Origin: CAZMBI01 sp964564675
GTDB taxonomy: Bacteria > Pseudomonadota > Alphaproteobacteria > Rickettsiales > UBA3002
Assembly: GCA_964564675.1 (NCBI GenBank)
Contig: CAZMBI010000010.1
Location: forward strand, 1-64,000
Direction of reading: 5' to 3'
Length of the DNA stretch: 64,000 bases
In this document: positions 62,658 through 64,000 of the stretch, piece by piece
Numbering within the stretch: position 1 is the stretch's first letter
How the letters are laid out: the number at the start of each line of letters is the position of its first letter
Made by a program: the position numbers and the translations under genes
The notes under the pieces: generated by a model
The model's input: only the letters and a program-made list of their open reading frames with translations
What the model was told of the DNA's origin: nothing
The model's database searches: none

Positions 62658-63034
62658 GCGACAATAGGCCCTGTTGCTGTTATTGATTCCGCATGGTTGT
62701 AACAGCGCCGCCTGAGACAGGCAAGCACTATAGTCTTTTTATGTTTGATGTAATGCCTTCACCCACGAGCGCGGGAAATCATCAACCAACCCGTTATGCC
62801 GAACGCGTTTCGCATCTCCCGGCTTCGTGCTTTATGAGGCCATTCTATCCCTCGGCCCCTGCCCAACTCCGTCATTCCAGCGAAAGCGGGAATCTAGGTT
62901 CAATCGCTCACCTGGATGCGATCCCCCCTTGCGCGGCAATGACGAGCTAAAAGCCAACTGATGCAATGGTCGATTTATAAGATACAAGAACCACTTTGGG
63001 ATGACGCGATTTCAGCGATTGTCCGCTTATCGCC
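62658..63034. other. 377-nt repeat-bearing gap between nuoJ and nuoI
   Basis: No credible gene. A plus-strand 85-codon frame here is repeat-derived. The central part holds a GTCATT...AATGAC repeat (62870-62944). The rest shows no hairpin-plus-T terminator and no clear promoter, so whether nuoJ to nuoN need their own promoter is open. Confidence 0.7.
62870..62944. repeat. CGTCATTCC...AATGACG palindromic repeat in the nuo operon
   Basis: Starts CGTCATTCCAGCGAAAGCGGGAATC and ends GCGCGGCAATGACG; the ends are inverted repeats and the left arm has its own small hairpin (CAGCGAAAGCGGG). It matches the very common dispersed CGTCATTCCCGCGAAAGCGGGAATC class of proteobacterial repeats. Confidence 0.75.
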
Positions 63035-63517
63035 TCAGCGATATTCCGCATCGGCCTGCAGATTGGCAGCAATTTCCGCCTCCCAGCGGTCGCCGTTGGC
63101 CAGCAGCTTTTCCTTGTCATAAAATAATTCTTCGCGGGTTTCGGCTGCATATTCGAAATTCGGCCCCTCGACAATGGCATCCACCGGGCAGGCTTCCTCG
63201 CAATAGCCGCAATAGATGCATTTGGTCATATCGATATCGTAGCGCGTCGCACGGCGCGAGCCGTCCTCGCGTTCTTCCGCCTCAATGGTGATGGCCTGTG
63301 CCGGGCAGATCGCCTCGCAAAGCTTGCAGGCAATACAACGCTCCTCACCGTTGGGATAACGCCGCAGCGCGTGCTCGCCGCGAAAGCGCGGCGAGAGCGG
63401 GCCTTTCTCATACGGATAATTAATCGTAACTTTCGGCTTAAACGCATATTTGAGCGTCAGCCACATGCCGGAAAGCAGCTCTTTCAGCAGAAATTGTTTG
63501 GCGCCGAGTAATTTCAT
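63035..63517 (-). CDS. nuoI: NADH-quinone oxidoreductase subunit I
   Basis: Peripheral subunit carrying iron-sulfur clusters N6a and N6b: two 4Fe-4S motifs CIACKLCEAICPAQAI and CIYCGYCEEACPVDAI. 160 residues, normal length, with FRGEHALRRYPNGEERC before the first. Passes electrons toward the quinone site. About 220 nt of AT-rich DNA with a small ORF separates it from nuoH. Confidence 0.97.
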   Translation of the reverse strand: MKLLGAKQFLLKELLSGMWLTLKYAFKPKVTINYPYEKGPLSPRFRGEHALRRYPNGEERCIACKLCEAICPAQAITIEAEEREDGSRRATRYDIDMTKCIYCGYCEEACPVDAIVEGPNFEYAAETREELFYDKEKLLANGDRWEAEIAANLQADAEYR

Positions 63518-63567
63518 GGCAACTTTTTTATACTCCGTAACATCGTATTATGCTTTTATACGATACA

Positions 63568-63720
63568 CTAATCCCCCGTCTTTTGTAAAGATATAGGACA
63601 GAGAGAAACAATCAGGTTCTGGTCGGACAGCGTGATTCCAGCGGCCGCCTTATCGAGCACTTTTTGCGGCATCCCCTCCAGATCCTGGCTGATCGAGGCA
63701 ATAATATCACGATATAGCAT
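63568..63720 (-). CDS. Possible small ORF between nuoH and nuoI, 50 aa
   Basis: Starts at ATG 63720 with AGGG nine nt upstream and ends at TAG 63568. The N-terminal half is amphipathic helical (MLYRDIIASISQDLEG, QKVLDKAAAGITLS), with a short hydrophobic patch and one Cys near the end. It matches no complex I subunit I know. It could be an accessory protein or the remnant of a longer gene. Confidence 0.35.
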   Translation of the reverse strand: MLYRDIIASISQDLEGMPQKVLDKAAAGITLSDQNLIVSLCPISLQKTGD

Positions 63721-63740
63721 ATAATACCCTGTGTGATAGG

Positions 63741-64000
63741 TTAAGAAACCGGTAATGCATCACTATACAGCAAATAACCAGAAATAAATACCACCCAGAA
63801 CAGTGAAAAGGGTAAAAACACTTTCCAACCAAGACGCATCAACTGGTCGTATCGATAGCGCGGAAAGGTCGCCCGCACCCACACAAATACCAACAACAGC
63901 AGGGCCACTTTCAGCGCAAACCAGATAACGCCGGGAATAAAATCCAGTGCCTCAACCGGCGGTTGCCAGCCGCCAAGGAATAAAATCACGGTCATGGCGC
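63741..64000 (-). CDS. nuoH: NADH-quinone oxidoreductase subunit H, C-terminal part (5' partial)
   Basis: The frame is open to the right edge, so only the last 85 or so residues are seen. TVILFLGGWQPP, then a hydrophobic helix (GVIWFALKVALLLLVFVWVRATFPRYRYDQLMRLGWKVFLPFS), then a last helix, all typical of the NuoH C-terminus that lines the quinone chamber. Minus strand, first visible gene of the nuo block. Confidence 0.95.
   Translation of the reverse strand, partial: AMTVILFLGGWQPPVEALDFIPGVIWFALKVALLLLVFVWVRATFPRYRYDQLMRLGWKVFLPFSLFWVVFISGYLLYSDALPVS

Noticed and set aside
62693..62950. 85-codon plus-strand frame in the nuoJ-nuoI gap
   Set aside because: Runs through the dispersed repeat and has no ribosome site; Pro/His/Ser-rich non-family translation.

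Overview
This window is a chromosomal segment of a free-living alphaproteobacterium. The strongest pointers are a divK-pleD operon, a FzlA-type GST-fold protein, a PAS_5 protein, a DUF1467 protein, a short ProRS without the editing insertion, the order rnd-kdsD-lptC-lptA-lptB-rpoN, and the order nuo...nuoN-birA-coaX-rnj-DUF1467-proS-lolC-lolD. MetE, glutamate synthase, folate synthesis and complex I argue against a reduced intracellular parasite. The order within the class cannot be fixed from the sequence alone. Most of the window is ordinary core genome. The unusual parts are repeat insertions in coding DNA, a broken antitoxin, a pseudo-histidine kinase and several unrecognised small or lineage-specific proteins.

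Layout. 1-5 kb: the 3' part of metE overlapping a COG0523 (CobW-type) GTPase, an AT-rich gap with a decayed reading frame, an orphan 338-aa protein, an orphan protein with a FliM-like C-terminal peptide, and a PAS_5 protein. 5-10 kb: folB-folK-folP-folC on the minus strand, divergent from pabC-pabB, together most of folate synthesis. 10-13 kb: a fused TRAP permease coupled to a universal stress protein. 13.3-15.9 kb: a ParE-type toxin behind a frameshifted antitoxin, then a Cache-HAMP pseudo-histidine kinase. 15.9-24 kb: gltD-gltB, both carrying in-frame palindromic repeat insertions, then fzlA and tsaC. 24-29 kb: orphan ParA, tRNA-Asn, rmuC, glmU, pncC and xthA. 29-36 kb: divK-pleD, two tandem CpaF ATPases, rpoN. 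36-48 kb: lptB-lptA-lptC-kdsD-rnd, hslO, a lipoprotein, an SDR protein, two TPR proteins, ispE, two coupled small ORFs, gltA and yggT. 48-64 kb: lolD-lolC-proS, DUF1467, rnj, coaX, birA and nuoN to nuoH (nuoH runs off the right edge).

How they work together. The envelope genes (kdsD for Kdo precursor, lptABC for LPS export, lolCD for lipoprotein release, glmU for UDP-GlcNAc) describe a typical Gram-negative surface. DivK and PleD are the polarity and c-di-GMP module of alphaproteobacterial cell-cycle control, and FzlA links to FtsZ and division. Two CpaF ATPases point to Tad-type pili or a related secretion machine encoded elsewhere.

Two families of dispersed palindromic repeats run through the window. 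One is a C-rich hairpin followed by a G-rich tail, found inside gltD and gltB and in the glmU-pncC and nuoL-nuoK gaps. The other has GTCATT...AATGAC-type ends and lies at the gltD 3' end, upstream of rnj and between nuoI and nuoJ. The in-frame copies in glutamate synthase are the most unusual feature I see. I found no CRISPR array, insertion sequence, prophage or rRNA.
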